DNA of 64,000 nucleotides. Origin: Burkholderiales bacterium Ga0077547 (lineage in GTDB: Bacteria > Pseudomonadota > Gammaproteobacteria > Burkholderiales > Burkholderiaceae_C). Positions 25,057 through 34,106 of the stretch are shown here, piece after piece; the first letter of the stretch is position 1, and every line of letters begins with the position of its first letter. The translations under genes were made by a program, and so were the position numbers. The notes under the pieces are model-generated. The model saw only the letters and a list, made by a program, of their open reading frames with translations. It did not search any database and was not told where the DNA came from. Location: assembly GCA_001464195.1 (NCBI GenBank), contig LNEY01000008.1, positions 1-64,000 on the forward strand, written 5' to 3'.

Positions 25057-25797
25057 ATGAGCTTGACGCCCCGCTTCACCACCACCGCGATCGTTCCCGC
25101 GCGCAACGAAGCTGCCTGCATCGGCGAGGTGGTGAGTGGCTTGTTGAGGCAGACCCATGCGCATGGTCTCCCCCTGATTGACGACGTGGTGGTCGCTGAC
25201 AACGGTTCGAGCGACGGCACAGCGCGCGCCGCACGGATCGCCGGTGCCACTGTGGTGGACGTGCCACCACCGGGTTACGGCCGAGCCTGCTTCGAGGCGG
25301 CGCAGGCGAGTTCGGGCGAGGTGCTGCTGTTCGTCGATGGCGATGGCGCTGCCGACCCCACTGACGCGGCCAGCTTGCTGGCAGCGATCGCAGGCGGTGC
25401 CGATCTGGCCATCGGCATCCGGACCCAACCCGAGCGGGGCGCGATGAGCGTGACGCAGCGTTTCGGCAATGCCCTGGCCTGCGCGTTGATGCGTGCGCTG
25501 TGGGGCATGCCGGCCGTCGACCTCGGTCCCTACCGTGCCATCCGACGCAGCGCGTTCGAGCAGCTCGACATGCGCGACCGCGCCTTTGGCTGGACCGCAG
25601 AGATGCAGGTTCGTGCGCACCTGCTGGGCTTGCGGGTTGCGCAGCGGCCTGTGGCCTGGCGCGCTCGGCGCAGTGGTCGCTCGAAGATCAGCGGCACGCT
25701 GCTCGGCGTGATGCGCGCTGGGTGCGGCATTCTGGGTGTGATCGCTGCGCTGTGGTGGCGCGAACGCCGCCGCGGCTTGATGTTGAAAAGTGTGTGA
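25057..25797 (+). CDS. Family 2 glycosyltransferase
   Basis: A 246-residue GT-A enzyme of the polyprenol-phosphate-sugar/UDP-sugar type. It has AIVPARNEAACIGEVV, VADNGSSDGTARAA, a VDGDGAADP metal motif and PYRAIRRSAFEQLDM. A hydrophobic stretch near the C-terminus (CGILGVIAALWW) may tether it to the membrane. It is first in a plus-strand run with the CxxC protein and a multi-membrane-span transferase. Its position in the arsenosugar-type locus suggests a sugar transfer in that pathway, but the donor and acceptor are unknown. Confidence 0.85.
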   Translation: MSLTPRFTTTAIVPARNEAACIGEVVSGLLRQTHAHGLPLIDDVVVADNGSSDGTARAARIAGATVVDVPPPGYGRACFEAAQASSGEVLLFVDGDGAADPTDAASLLAAIAGGADLAIGIRTQPERGAMSVTQRFGNALACALMRALWGMPAVDLGPYRAIRRSAFEQLDMRDRAFGWTAEMQVRAHLLGLRVAQRPVAWRARRSGRSKISGTLLGVMRAGCGILGVIAALWWRERRRGLMLKSV

Positions 25798-25838
25798 GCG
25801 GGTCGACGCCGCACGATGACTTCCCAAGGAGAGCTTCC

Positions 25839-26186
25839 ATGCAACGAGTCCTGAGAATTCAACGCTTGACCGTGGGCATGCTGGCGCTGCTTGCGGGTCT
25901 GACCAGTCTGGCGGGTGGCGCGGCCATGGCCTCGGGCGGCTACGGTGGCACGACGGTGTACGGCACACCGCGCACCGGGTCGGTCGATCACGAGGCCGTG
26001 TTGAACTACAACCGAGGCAAGAGCCTTTACGAGACCCGGATGGCCTGTGCCGACTGCCCGCTGGCGGGCGTCAGCCTCAATGAAAGCCTCGCGCGAGAGC
26101 TGCTCTTCAACAAGCGGGGCGTGATATTCACGCATGACGAAATCTACGCGCTGGAGGTGTACCTGAAGCGGCGCTTTCGTTTGTAG
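25839..26186 (+). CDS. Small secreted protein with a CxxC motif, function unknown
   Basis: A 115-residue protein. The signal peptide covers about residues 1-31 (hydrophobic core MLALLAGLTSLAGGAAMA). The mature part has Gly/Tyr-rich GGYGGTTVYG, then SLYETRMACADCPLAG and a C-terminal helix (DEIYALEVYLKRRF). The CADC pair resembles a cytochrome c site but lacks the following His, so heme attachment is unlikely; a redox or metal role is possible. ATG 25839 follows AAGGAGAG. Confidence 0.7.
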   Translation: MQRVLRIQRLTVGMLALLAGLTSLAGGAAMASGGYGGTTVYGTPRTGSVDHEAVLNYNRGKSLYETRMACADCPLAGVSLNESLARELLFNKRGVIFTHDEIYALEVYLKRRFRL

Positions 26187-26213
26187 ATAGCCAGTCCTCT
26201 ACGCCCGGCTTCT

Positions 26214-27569
26214 GTGGCCACCGTTCCGGCCTCGCGCGCGCTCGGCGTCGCGGCGCTGGGTATCTGCAATGCGCTGACGCTGGTGGTGGGCAGCCATGCA
26301 GCGTCTGTCGAAGCCGAGTTGATCGCCACGCTGGCCGGTGCCCTGCTTGGCGGTGCTGCCTTGTCATGGGTCGCATTTGACGATCGATTCGAGCGCTCGT
26401 CGATGGCCTGGGTGCTTGGCCTGGCGTTGCTGCTGCGACTGATCGCGGTGCAGGCGACGCCGCTGCTCGAAGACGACCATCACCGCTACCTGTGGGACGG
26501 CATGCGCACAGCCACGGCCTTCGATCCGTACCGGCTGCCGCCATCGGCCTTCTTCGGTACACCGGGGTTGTCACCGCGCTGGTCAGACATCCTTGGCGGC
26601 ATCAACTACCCCGACATTCCGACGATCTACGGCCCGGTGTTGCAGTGGCTGTTCGCTGCTGCGCATGTGCTGGCACCCGGGCAGCTCGGCGGCGTGCAGG
26701 CCTTGGTGCTGGTGGCCGACCTGGCGGTGTTGGCGCTGCTGGCGCGGCAGGGGTTGAGCGCGCGCGTGCTGTTGTTGTACGCGCTGCATCCGCTGGTGCT
26801 CAAGGAGGCGATGGCCAGCGCGCACCCCGATGGCCTGGTTGCGCTGTGGCTGCTGCTGGCAGCGCTGGCGTGGCAAGGCAGGCGGGCGGTGTGGGTCGGT
26901 GTGGCGCTCGGGCTGGCGGTGGGCACCAAGGTGTCTGCGCTGGTGGTCCTGCCGTTGCTGTTGCTGTGCGTGCCCGCGGGAATGAACTGGGCAACGTGGG
27001 TGCCGCGCCTGCTGGGGGGCTTGGCCGTGAGTGTTGCGGCGCTGTATGGCCCGTTCATCGCCGCCGGCGGCAGCGATGCCAGCGCGCTGCGCATCTTCGG
27101 CACGCAGTGGCTGTTCAACCCGCTGGGCTACCGGTTGCTCGATGTCGCCTTGCCTGCCGGTGCCGTGCGGCCGGTGGCCGCCCTGCTGGTGGTCGGTGGC
27201 CTGGGCGTTCTGGTGTGGCGCTGGCAGCGACGAGCGCGTGCCGCATCGCAGCTGCCGCCCCTGTCCAGCGCGGTCGCCTGGTTGCTGTTTTGCTCGCCGG
27301 TCGTCAACCCCTGGTACTGGCTGTGGGCCTTGCCTTTGGCGGTGTGCGCTGGCCAGCGCTGGGTGATCGCCGCCGCGGTGATCGCGATGCTGTCCTACCT
27401 GAACACCACCGTGCTGTCTCAGGCGGGGTGGATCGCACCGATCACTGTGGCGGAGTCGTTCCGTGTGGACTGGCCGGTGACGTTCGCGCAGTTGCTGCTG
27501 ATCGGGCTGGCCTGGCTGTGGCGACGCCGCCGTGTCCACCCGCCTCAGCAGCAACCCCCGCCGTCGTAG
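26214..27569 (+). CDS. Multi-membrane-span GT-C/GT87-like glycosyltransferase
   Basis: A 451-residue integral membrane protein with around ten hydrophobic helices. LLEDDHHRYLWDGMRTATAFDPYRLPP after the second or third helix is the catalytic acidic loop of mannosyl/arabinosyl GT-C enzymes that use polyprenyl-phosphate sugars. HPLVLKEAMASAHPDGL and NPWYWLWALPL are further conserved-looking loops. GTG 26214 is the start. The 3' end overlaps the convergent methyltransferase gene by 25 bases. The acceptor is unknown. Confidence 0.75.
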   Translation: MATVPASRALGVAALGICNALTLVVGSHAASVEAELIATLAGALLGGAALSWVAFDDRFERSSMAWVLGLALLLRLIAVQATPLLEDDHHRYLWDGMRTATAFDPYRLPPSAFFGTPGLSPRWSDILGGINYPDIPTIYGPVLQWLFAAAHVLAPGQLGGVQALVLVADLAVLALLARQGLSARVLLLYALHPLVLKEAMASAHPDGLVALWLLLAALAWQGRRAVWVGVALGLAVGTKVSALVVLPLLLLCVPAGMNWATWVPRLLGGLAVSVAALYGPFIAAGGSDASALRIFGTQWLFNPLGYRLLDVALPAGAVRPVAALLVVGGLGVLVWRWQRRARAASQLPPLSSAVAWLLFCSPVVNPWYWLWALPLAVCAGQRWVIAAAVIAMLSYLNTTVLSQAGWIAPITVAESFRVDWPVTFAQLLLIGLAWLWRRRRVHPPQQQPPPS

Positions 27570-28531
27570 AACCAGGTCGACGCTGACAGGTACAGATCGT
27601 CGCGGCCGAGGCGCTGCAGGGCAGCGGCGGTCTTGTCGCACACCGCCAAAGGCTGGTTGGGCGTCATCGCATGGCCCTTGCCATCGTCGAACAGCTCCTC
27701 GCGGCCGTAGTAGATGGCGGTGCGGCCGGTGAAGATGCAGGGGCCGTCGGCGGGCATCGGGTCCTTGATGGCGCAGATCTCGACGCTCTCGATGTGGATC
27801 AACTGATCGGTTGCGTAATGGTGGGGCGAGAGCACTCGGTAAGGCCGCTTGGCACGCACCTCGATCGTGCCGAAGCCGGTGTCGGTGAGCCGCTTCAGGT
27901 ACTGCTGCAACGGGATCGCACCGGACAGGCAGAGTGCGCGCAGGCGTGGATCGTCCTGAAGCGCGGCAGGCATCGCCTGGTCGCACACCGGGTCGGACAG
28001 GATCAGCCGGCCGTGTGGCTTGAGCACGCGGTACATCTCGGCGAGTGCCTGCTTCAGGTCGTCGTCGCGGAAGATGTTGAACAGGCAGTTCTGTGCAGCC
28101 ACGTCGATGCTGTTGCTCTCGATGGGCAGCTTGAGCGCATCGCCGCGTCGCAGGTCGATGAAATCGGCCTTGAACCACGGGTTGCTCGCCTCGGCTTCGG
28201 CGAGGTTGCTGCGGCAGGCACCGAGCATTTCATCGACCACGTCGAGCCCGACCACGCCGCCCGTTTGACGGTTGAAGTAGGCGAACTGCAGCAACTCCAT
28301 GCCGCCACCCACGCCCACATAGAGCACCTTGGGCTGGCCGACCAGATCGCGCGGATGTACCGTGCTGCCGCAGCCGTAGTTCATGGCCAGCATGCGTTTC
28401 GGGATGCTGAGCTCGGGCAGTTGCCACACCGGTGTGGTGGTGCAGCACAGGCCCACATCAGGGGTCAGTGCGGCTTCCTTGTAGACATCGCGCGTGGTGC
28501 TGAGGTACTGGTGTTCGTGCAGGTCGGTCAT
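27545..28531 (-). CDS. arsM: ArsM-type arsenite methyltransferase of arsenosugar loci
   Basis: A 328-residue SAM-dependent methyltransferase. A SAM-binding GVGGGMELLQFA follows KVLYV, then VVGLDVVDEML, DVAAQNCLFNIF and PHGRLILSDPVCD. Cysteine pairs lie near the start (VGLCCTTT, about 29-30) and at the end (GGGCC), and a lone Cys sits at LSDPVC; such cysteines bind As(III). The protein fits the ArsM group found with ArsS, which supplies dimethylarsenite. It lies 171 bases downstream of the rhodanese gene, on the same strand as the ArsS operon. Confidence 0.85.
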   Translation of the reverse strand: MTDLHEHQYLSTTRDVYKEAALTPDVGLCCTTTPVWQLPELSIPKRMLAMNYGCGSTVHPRDLVGQPKVLYVGVGGGMELLQFAYFNRQTGGVVGLDVVDEMLGACRSNLAEAEASNPWFKADFIDLRRGDALKLPIESNSIDVAAQNCLFNIFRDDDLKQALAEMYRVLKPHGRLILSDPVCDQAMPAALQDDPRLRALCLSGAIPLQQYLKRLTDTGFGTIEVRAKRPYRVLSPHHYATDQLIHIESVEICAIKDPMPADGPCIFTGRTAIYYGREELFDDGKGHAMTPNQPLAVCDKTAAALQRLGRDDLYLSASTWFYDGGGCC

Positions 28532-28702
28532 GGTGGGTCAGCAGAGTGGGTGGAGGGGGTGAATGGGTCAGAGTCTGATGGCCAGCAGGAGGATGCCTTT
28601 GGTTCGGGCTGCGCGCTCACGCCACCGTCGCCAGCGTGATGGCCTGGCCATCACTGGCCAGCCGGCTCGCGTACAAGGTGGCAACAAAAATCCTCAGCAA
28701 CG

Positions 28703-29281
28703 TCATGGTTGGCGTGACCAGAGCTCGCGGTGCAGCAAGCTACCCCACTTGGGATTGAAGGGATGCACCTTGGCCGCTCGGCCGTCGCTGGTCACGACCG
28801 GCAGTCCGCGGTTGGCCCACTCGAAAATCGAACCTTCGAGGTTGTAGAACGCGGCACCACCGATCCCGGCTCTGCCCAGCGCCGTGACCAGCGCCGACGA
28901 CCGGTAGCCGACCGAGCAGTACAGCACCACGGGGCGCGTTGCCGCCTGCGGACCGAGGCGCTGTTGCAGTTGCCGGAACTGCGCGACCGATTCCGCGTGC
29001 AGGGCCCCGGGCAGATGGCCGTCGGCGTATTCCTCGGCACTGCGGGTGTCGATCAGCAACGGCGCGGGCCGTGCGGTGTCGCGCAGCCAGCCGTCCAGAT
29101 CTGCCGTCGAGAGGTGGTGCACTGTCGGAAAGCGCTCGCGGATCGTTTGCTTCAGCGGGGCCCAGCTCGGCGCGTCGGCAGCGCGCGCTGTGCCACCCCA
29201 CGCGCCGCAGGCCAACACCAGCCCGACGGCCAGCAGCAGCGCGATGCGCCAGCGGCATGTGGGGAATGCAGCGACTGTCAT
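28703..29281 (-). CDS. Secreted rhodanese-domain protein
   Basis: A 192-residue protein. A signal peptide (about 1-34, LLLAVGLVLACGAWG core, cleavage near ARAADA) is followed by one rhodanese domain: LLIDTRSAEEYADGHLPGALH, the active-site loop CSVGYRS, and FEWANRGLPVV. The Cys loop is intact, so persulfide or related thiol chemistry in the periplasm is likely. Its ATG overlaps the stop of the upstream FAD gene by four bases, so it is the last gene of the ArsS operon. The role in arsenic metabolism is not established. Confidence 0.85.
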   Translation of the reverse strand: MTVAAFPTCRWRIALLLAVGLVLACGAWGGTARAADAPSWAPLKQTIRERFPTVHHLSTADLDGWLRDTARPAPLLIDTRSAEEYADGHLPGALHAESVAQFRQLQQRLGPQAATRPVVLYCSVGYRSSALVTALGRAGIGGAAFYNLEGSIFEWANRGLPVVTSDGRAAKVHPFNPKWGSLLHRELWSRQP

Positions 29282-30405
29282 GCCGAGGTCCTGCGGGTGA
29301 GTTCGCCGCCGCCACGCGGCGCCGGGCTCAACGCAAAGCGCTGCAGAAAGTTGCGATCAATGCGGTCTTTGAGTCGCCAGACCCAGCGCCCACGCAGGGT
29401 GGCTGGCCCCCAGCAGGCGATGGCGCTGTCGTCGGCGGTGGCCAGCAGCGCAAGGACCCGACGCTGCGGCAGATAGGCCTGTGGCAACCCCACGCCGAGT
29501 GCGGCGCGCAGATTGCGCGAGAGCACCGGCCCCATGCGCACCGCATAGACCCCGGCCTTGGGCAGGGGCTCGGCCCACTCCGCGCAATCGCCCACCGCAT
29601 GCACATGCGGATGCGACAGCGAGCGAAGATGCGGGTCGATGCGGATGTAGCCACTCGTGCCGACGGCCAACCCGCTGGCTCGCTGCCACGCATGCGCCTC
29701 GGCCCCGGCAGCCCAAAGCAACACATCGCTGGCGGACGCATCGCCCGCGGCGAAGTCGGACCCCAGGCGCAGCTCGACGCCGGCGCGGGCAAGCGCCGCC
29801 TGCGCCGATTTCGCTGCCGCGCGCGGCAGGCTTGGCAGTAGCGTCGCGCTGCGGCCGACCAGCGTCGCGGAAAGCTCTCGATTCGGTTGCTGTACTCGCA
29901 ACCGCTTCAGCACGGCCAACAACGATTCGACGCCGGCCGCGCCACCGCCGACGGCGGTGATGGCCAGTGGCCGCTGCGGCGCTGGCGCCATCTCGGCCAG
30001 CAGCGCCTCCCAGGCCAGGCGCAGGCCACCGAGCGGGCGCAGCGGCAGCACATGGGTACCTTCGACGGTGGGCGGGTTCAACGTCGACCCCACGTTCAGC
30101 GACAGCACGTCGTACTCGAGCACCATGCCCCCCACCAGATGCGCCCGATGCTGTTCGGGATCGAGTGAGGCGAGGACGCCTTCGATGAAGTGCGCTCCAG
30201 CTGCGGCGGCCAGCACCTCGATGTCGATGCAGATGTCTTCGTAGCGGTAGCTGCCTGCCAGCCAGCCCGGCACCATGCCCGAATACGGTGCCAGCGCGCT
30301 GGGCGACACCACGATCAGATCCACGCCGGGCACCGGCGCAGCGATCCAGTCCTTGAGCACCTGCGCATGGGCGTGGCCCGCGCCGACCAACAGCAGTCGC
30401 TTCAT
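29278..30405 (-). CDS. FAD/NAD(P)-dependent oxidoreductase (NDH-2/TIGR03169-like)
   Basis: A 375-residue pyridine nucleotide-disulfide fold enzyme. The FAD motif LLLVGAGHAHAQVL at the start, PYSGMVPGWLAG after it, the second dinucleotide motif ITAVGGGAAGVESLL, and HVHAVGDCAEW near residue 285. No redox-active CxxxxC is seen, so it resembles type II NADH or sulfide:quinone reductases. The GAGHAHAQVL start is typical of proteins linked with selenophosphate synthetase or ArsS loci. ATG 30405 overlaps the previous stop. Confidence 0.85.
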   Translation of the reverse strand: MKRLLLVGAGHAHAQVLKDWIAAPVPGVDLIVVSPSALAPYSGMVPGWLAGSYRYEDICIDIEVLAAAAGAHFIEGVLASLDPEQHRAHLVGGMVLEYDVLSLNVGSTLNPPTVEGTHVLPLRPLGGLRLAWEALLAEMAPAPQRPLAITAVGGGAAGVESLLAVLKRLRVQQPNRELSATLVGRSATLLPSLPRAAAKSAQAALARAGVELRLGSDFAAGDASASDVLLWAAGAEAHAWQRASGLAVGTSGYIRIDPHLRSLSHPHVHAVGDCAEWAEPLPKAGVYAVRMGPVLSRNLRAALGVGLPQAYLPQRRVLALLATADDSAIACWGPATLRGRWVWRLKDRIDRNFLQRFALSPAPRGGGELTRRTSA

Positions 30406-31064
30406 GACAGCCACCCCGGGGGCAGGTGAGTCAGGTCGGCAGGCACATCGATGTCGTGCAGCGGCGGCAACTCGGTGTGGCGCAGTCCGGCAGCAGCGAG
30501 TCGTCCGCGCGTGTGCGCCATCACTGTCGGGGTGCTCCACACCATGTCTTCGAACAAGGTGGGGGCGGGCCGGCGCAGACCGACCAGGGCGTAGCCGCCG
30601 TCGTGGGCAGGGACAAACACCGCATCGGCGCCGGCCAGTGCGTCGGCAGCACGGCGCAGCACGCTGGCGCCCAGTGCAGGCGCGTCGGTGCCGGTCAGCA
30701 GCACGCGGCCCGCGCCGGATGGCATCGTGCTGAAAGCGCGTTCGAAGGCGCGGTGCATGCGCTGGCCCAGGTCGCCGCTGCCTTGCTCGCTGAGCGTGAT
30801 CGGCCATGCATCCGCGAGCCGCTGGAAGGCGGGATGCAGGGCCGCGGAAGGCTCGGCATCGCCCTGGTGGGCGTTGCAGGCCGACGCACCGCACAACTCG
30901 ACAGGCCCGAGGTCGGCGGCCAGTGCTTGCTCAACCGCGTGGTTGAGCAAGCGCTCGGCGAGCGCGGCGGCACCCTGCGCGCCGAGGGCAGGAATCAGGC
31001 GCGTCTTGGCGTGCCCGGCGACCGGGGTCTTGGCCATCACGACGATGCGACAGGGCGTGTTCAT
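30402..31064 (-). CDS. TIGR04282-type transferase 1 (DUF2064; arsenosugar-associated)
   Basis: A 220-residue nucleotidyltransferase-fold protein. IVVMAKTPVAGHAKTRLIP at the N-terminus, LLTGTDAPALGASVL in the middle (metal-site-like) and FVPAHDGGYALVGLRRP are diagnostic of DUF2064/TIGR04282. The family accompanies ArsS and transferase 2 and is thought to activate or transfer a sugar or phosphate group; the biochemical role is unproven. ATG 31064; stop overlaps the FAD gene by four bases. Confidence 0.88.
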   Translation of the reverse strand: MNTPCRIVVMAKTPVAGHAKTRLIPALGAQGAAALAERLLNHAVEQALAADLGPVELCGASACNAHQGDAEPSAALHPAFQRLADAWPITLSEQGSGDLGQRMHRAFERAFSTMPSGAGRVLLTGTDAPALGASVLRRAADALAGADAVFVPAHDGGYALVGLRRPAPTLFEDMVWSTPTVMAHTRGRLAAAGLRHTELPPLHDIDVPADLTHLPPGWLS

Positions 31065-31077
31065 GGCCAGGTGCTGC

Positions 31078-31911
31078 TCACCGCGGGGCGTCGTTGAGCG
31101 CCCAGTCGTAGTCGATGTAGGACACGGGTGCGGTTTGGGCTCGGATGCGGTCGCGGTCGGCCGGGGCGTCGGCCAGTCGATCGGCATAGCGCGCATAGAA
31201 CGCGGCGGCCGAGGCGATGCCTCGATGGCCCAGGGTGAAGTCCTCCCCGTACCAATCGAAGATCTTGGAGACTTCCAGCCGCTGCTTCGATGGGCTCCAT
31301 CGGTTGCGGCTGCGATCGGACATGAAGCGCTGCGCCTGTTCGTCGAGCTGCGCGTCCAGTCGCTCCGCGGTGAATGCTTCTTCGCGCAATGGCGGGCAGC
31401 CGATCGAGGCGCAATTCACCGCGAAATGGATCCGCGGGTCGTCGTAGCGGCCGCGAGCGCGCAAGGTGTCGTGCTCGATGCCGTCGAGCGACATCGTGCT
31501 GCCGAGCAGCGCGATGTATTTCCGTTTCCACGGGCTTTGAAGCAGGCTGCCCAGGTCCTTGATCGAATCGAGTTGGGGGTAGCGTGTGAGGATCAGCTCG
31601 ACGGTGTGTGCGTTGTAGGCGTTGATGAGAAACGCCATCTGCTGCGCCTTCGTGTAGCCGTTGAATGCGGACCGGCTGACTGCCGACAGGCTGTCGAGGT
31701 AGGCCTTCAAGGCGACGCGGTCGATGGCCATCGCCGCGTAACGCACCTGCGAAGCGCGGCCGCCGTCGATCACGGCCACATGCTTCTTCAGCAACGCACT
31801 CCAGGCGGCATGACTGTGGTCGAAGGCCGTGGCCTGCGCGTGTGCGCCCCGCATGGCCAGCGCCGCCATGCCGAGCATGACGACGGCGCGGCGTGTGGTC
31901 TGTGGTGTCAT
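31078..31911 (-). CDS. DUF547 domain secreted protein
   Basis: A 277-residue protein. Signal peptide about 1-26 (VVMLGMAALAMRGAHA). The DUF547 domain shows FLINAYNAHTVELIL, then IEHDTLRARGRYDDPRIHFAVNCASIGCPPL with the conserved His and Cys residues, and DWYGEDF. The function of DUF547 is unknown, with suggested protease-like chemistry. ATG 31911 overlaps the stop of the TVP38 fusion by four bases. DUF547 genes recur in ArsS-containing operons, which may mean a periplasmic step. Confidence 0.87.
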   Translation of the reverse strand: MTPQTTRRAVVMLGMAALAMRGAHAQATAFDHSHAAWSALLKKHVAVIDGGRASQVRYAAMAIDRVALKAYLDSLSAVSRSAFNGYTKAQQMAFLINAYNAHTVELILTRYPQLDSIKDLGSLLQSPWKRKYIALLGSTMSLDGIEHDTLRARGRYDDPRIHFAVNCASIGCPPLREEAFTAERLDAQLDEQAQRFMSDRSRNRWSPSKQRLEVSKIFDWYGEDFTLGHRGIASAAAFYARYADRLADAPADRDRIRAQTAPVSYIDYDWALNDAPR

Positions 31912-34106
31912 GTGCGCTCCCAGGCGTGGAACTTCTCGACCCAAGCCAAAAGGCGCTTCGGTGCATGGGCGCGCTTCCATTCGCCCGCCACGTATTTGTT
32001 GGCCTCGGCCATCGTCGGGTAGCTGTGGATGGTGCCGAGCACCTGGTTCAAGCCCAGCCCGTGCTTCATCGCGAGCACGTACTCCGCCAGCAAATCACCG
32101 GCGTGTGCGCCGACGATGGTCACACCCAGAATCTTGTCCTTGCCAGGCACGGTGAGCACTTTGATGAAGCCATGCGCAGTGTCGTCGGCGATGGCGCGGT
32201 CGAGGTCGTCGAGGCCGTAGCGTGTCACTTCGACGGCCACGCCTTGCTGCTGGGCCTCGGCCTCCGACAAGCCGACGCGCGCCACCTCGGGGGCTGTGAA
32301 CGTCGTCCACGGGATCACCGAATAGTCGGCCTTGAAGCGCTTGAATCGGCCAAACAGCGCATTGACCGCCGCATACCAGGCCTGGTGCGCAGCAACATGC
32401 GTGAATTGGTAAGGACCAGCGACATCGCCGACCGCATAGATGTTCGGGTACTTCGTCTGCAAGTAGCCATCGATCTCGATGGTTTTGCGGTCCGACAGCG
32501 GTATGCCCAGCTCTTCGAGCCCGTAGCCGGTGACACGCGCGCGACGGCCCACCGCGCAGAGCAGGGTGTCGAACTCGATCGCCGACTCGGCGCCGTCGGC
32601 CGTCTTGACGATCAGCCGCTTGACGAGCGTCTCGCCATGGCCCACTTGCTCGCAACGAACAGCCTGGTGGCCGAGCAACAGCTGCACGCCGTCGCTACGC
32701 AGCGCATCGGCAATCAGGGCCGACACTTCCTCATCCTCGCGGCCCATCACCCGTGTGGCTGCTTCGACCTGCGTGACCTGCGACCCCAGCCGTGCAAAGG
32801 CCTGCGACAGCTCGCAGCCGATCGGCCCGCCACCGAGCACCAGCAGGCGGCGCGGCAGTTCTTTGAGCTCCCACAGCGTGTCTGACGTCAGGCAACCCAC
32901 CTCGGCCAGCCCCGGCAGCGGCGGCAGGTACGGTTCGGCGCCGGCGGCGATCACGATGCTGCGCGTGGTGAGCGTTTGCACCCCCTCCGGCGTGGTGATC
33001 TCCACCGTCCATGGCGAGGTGATGCGGGCGCGGCCTGCGACGACATCGACACCGAGCGAGCGGTAGCGCTCGACCGAGTCGTGCGGCGCGATGTCCTTGA
33101 TGACCCGATGCACACGGGCCATCACCGCGGCGAAATCGACCTGGAAATCGATGGCTGCCGCACCGCTGTCCGTGCCGCGCAAGCCGAGCGCCTGAGCTTG
33201 CCGCAACTCGTGCGCGAGCGTCGCTGAGCGGATCAGCGCCTTGCTCGGCACGCAGCCGAAATTCAGGCAATCGCCGCCCATCAAGTGCCCCTCGACCAGG
33301 GTCACCTTGGCCTTCACCGCCGCCGCGATGTACGAGGTGACCAGCCCGCCAGCGCCGGCGCCGATGACGACCAGATTGCGGTCGAACTGCGCGGGCTTCG
33401 TCCATGCCGCGTAGACCTGGCGCCGCTGGATGACGCCCAGCAGCGCCTTGGCGATCAGCGGAAACACGCCGAGCAGCACGAAGCTCAGCAGCAGGCCGGG
33501 CGAGAGCACATCGCCTGGCGCCTGAATGCTCGCGAGCTGCGTCCCCGCATTCACGAACACCGCCGTGCCGGCCAGCATGCCGAGTTGGCTGACCCCGTAA
33601 AAGCGCCCGGCGCCGATGGGCGTCAGACCGGCGAGCAGATTGACCAGAAAGAACGGAAACACCGGTACCAGTCGCAGCGTCAACAGATAGAACGCCCCGT
33701 CGCGCGCCATGCCCTCGTTGATCGGTGCGAGCTGCTTGCCGAAGCGCGATTGAATGCTGTCTCGCAGCAGGTAGCGCGACGCCAGAAATGCCAGCAAAGC
33801 CCCGACACTGGAGGCGAACGAGACGATCACCAGCCCGATGCCCAGGCCGAACATGGCGCCGGCCGCCAAGGTCAGGATCGTGGCCCCCGGGATCGACAGC
33901 GCCGCAGCGGCCACATAGATGGCGAAGAAGCCGAGCGCGGTGGCGAGCGGACGCTGGTCGTAGAGACCCACGAGCGCGTCGCGGCTGGACTTGAGCGATT
34001 CGAGCGTGAGCAGCCGCCCGAGGTCGAAGTACCCGTACAGCCCCACCCCGACCAGCGCAGCGAGCCCGACGCCGACCCACAGTGCGCGTTTCGGCGGCGC
34101 AGCCAT
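31908..34106 (-). CDS. TVP38/DedA-type membrane domain fused to a mercuric reductase-like flavoprotein
   Basis: A 732-residue fusion. Residues about 1-225 form a VTT/TVP38 membrane domain (helices near 10-25, 58-80, 85-110 and 195-220; ATILTLAAGAMFG). Residues about 240-732 form a class I disulfide reductase: VVIGAGAGGLVTSYIA, the redox pair in GGDCLNFGCVPSK, VLGGGPIGCELSQ, NIYAVGDVAGPYQ and the dimer interface ending SYPTMAEANKY. The active cysteines are intact. Such fusions may couple thiol or arsenical reduction to the membrane; the substrate is unknown. ATG 34106 overlaps the arsS stop. Confidence 0.88.
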   Translation of the reverse strand: MAAPPKRALWVGVGLAALVGVGLYGYFDLGRLLTLESLKSSRDALVGLYDQRPLATALGFFAIYVAAAALSIPGATILTLAAGAMFGLGIGLVIVSFASSVGALLAFLASRYLLRDSIQSRFGKQLAPINEGMARDGAFYLLTLRLVPVFPFFLVNLLAGLTPIGAGRFYGVSQLGMLAGTAVFVNAGTQLASIQAPGDVLSPGLLLSFVLLGVFPLIAKALLGVIQRRQVYAAWTKPAQFDRNLVVIGAGAGGLVTSYIAAAVKAKVTLVEGHLMGGDCLNFGCVPSKALIRSATLAHELRQAQALGLRGTDSGAAAIDFQVDFAAVMARVHRVIKDIAPHDSVERYRSLGVDVVAGRARITSPWTVEITTPEGVQTLTTRSIVIAAGAEPYLPPLPGLAEVGCLTSDTLWELKELPRRLLVLGGGPIGCELSQAFARLGSQVTQVEAATRVMGREDEEVSALIADALRSDGVQLLLGHQAVRCEQVGHGETLVKRLIVKTADGAESAIEFDTLLCAVGRRARVTGYGLEELGIPLSDRKTIEIDGYLQTKYPNIYAVGDVAGPYQFTHVAAHQAWYAAVNALFGRFKRFKADYSVIPWTTFTAPEVARVGLSEAEAQQQGVAVEVTRYGLDDLDRAIADDTAHGFIKVLTVPGKDKILGVTIVGAHAGDLLAEYVLAMKHGLGLNQVLGTIHSYPTMAEANKYVAGEWKRAHAPKRLLAWVEKFHAWERT

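Noticed and set aside
25839-26186. Cytochrome c-like reading of the CADC protein
   Set aside because: The heme motif requires CxxCH; here the residue after CADC is Pro.
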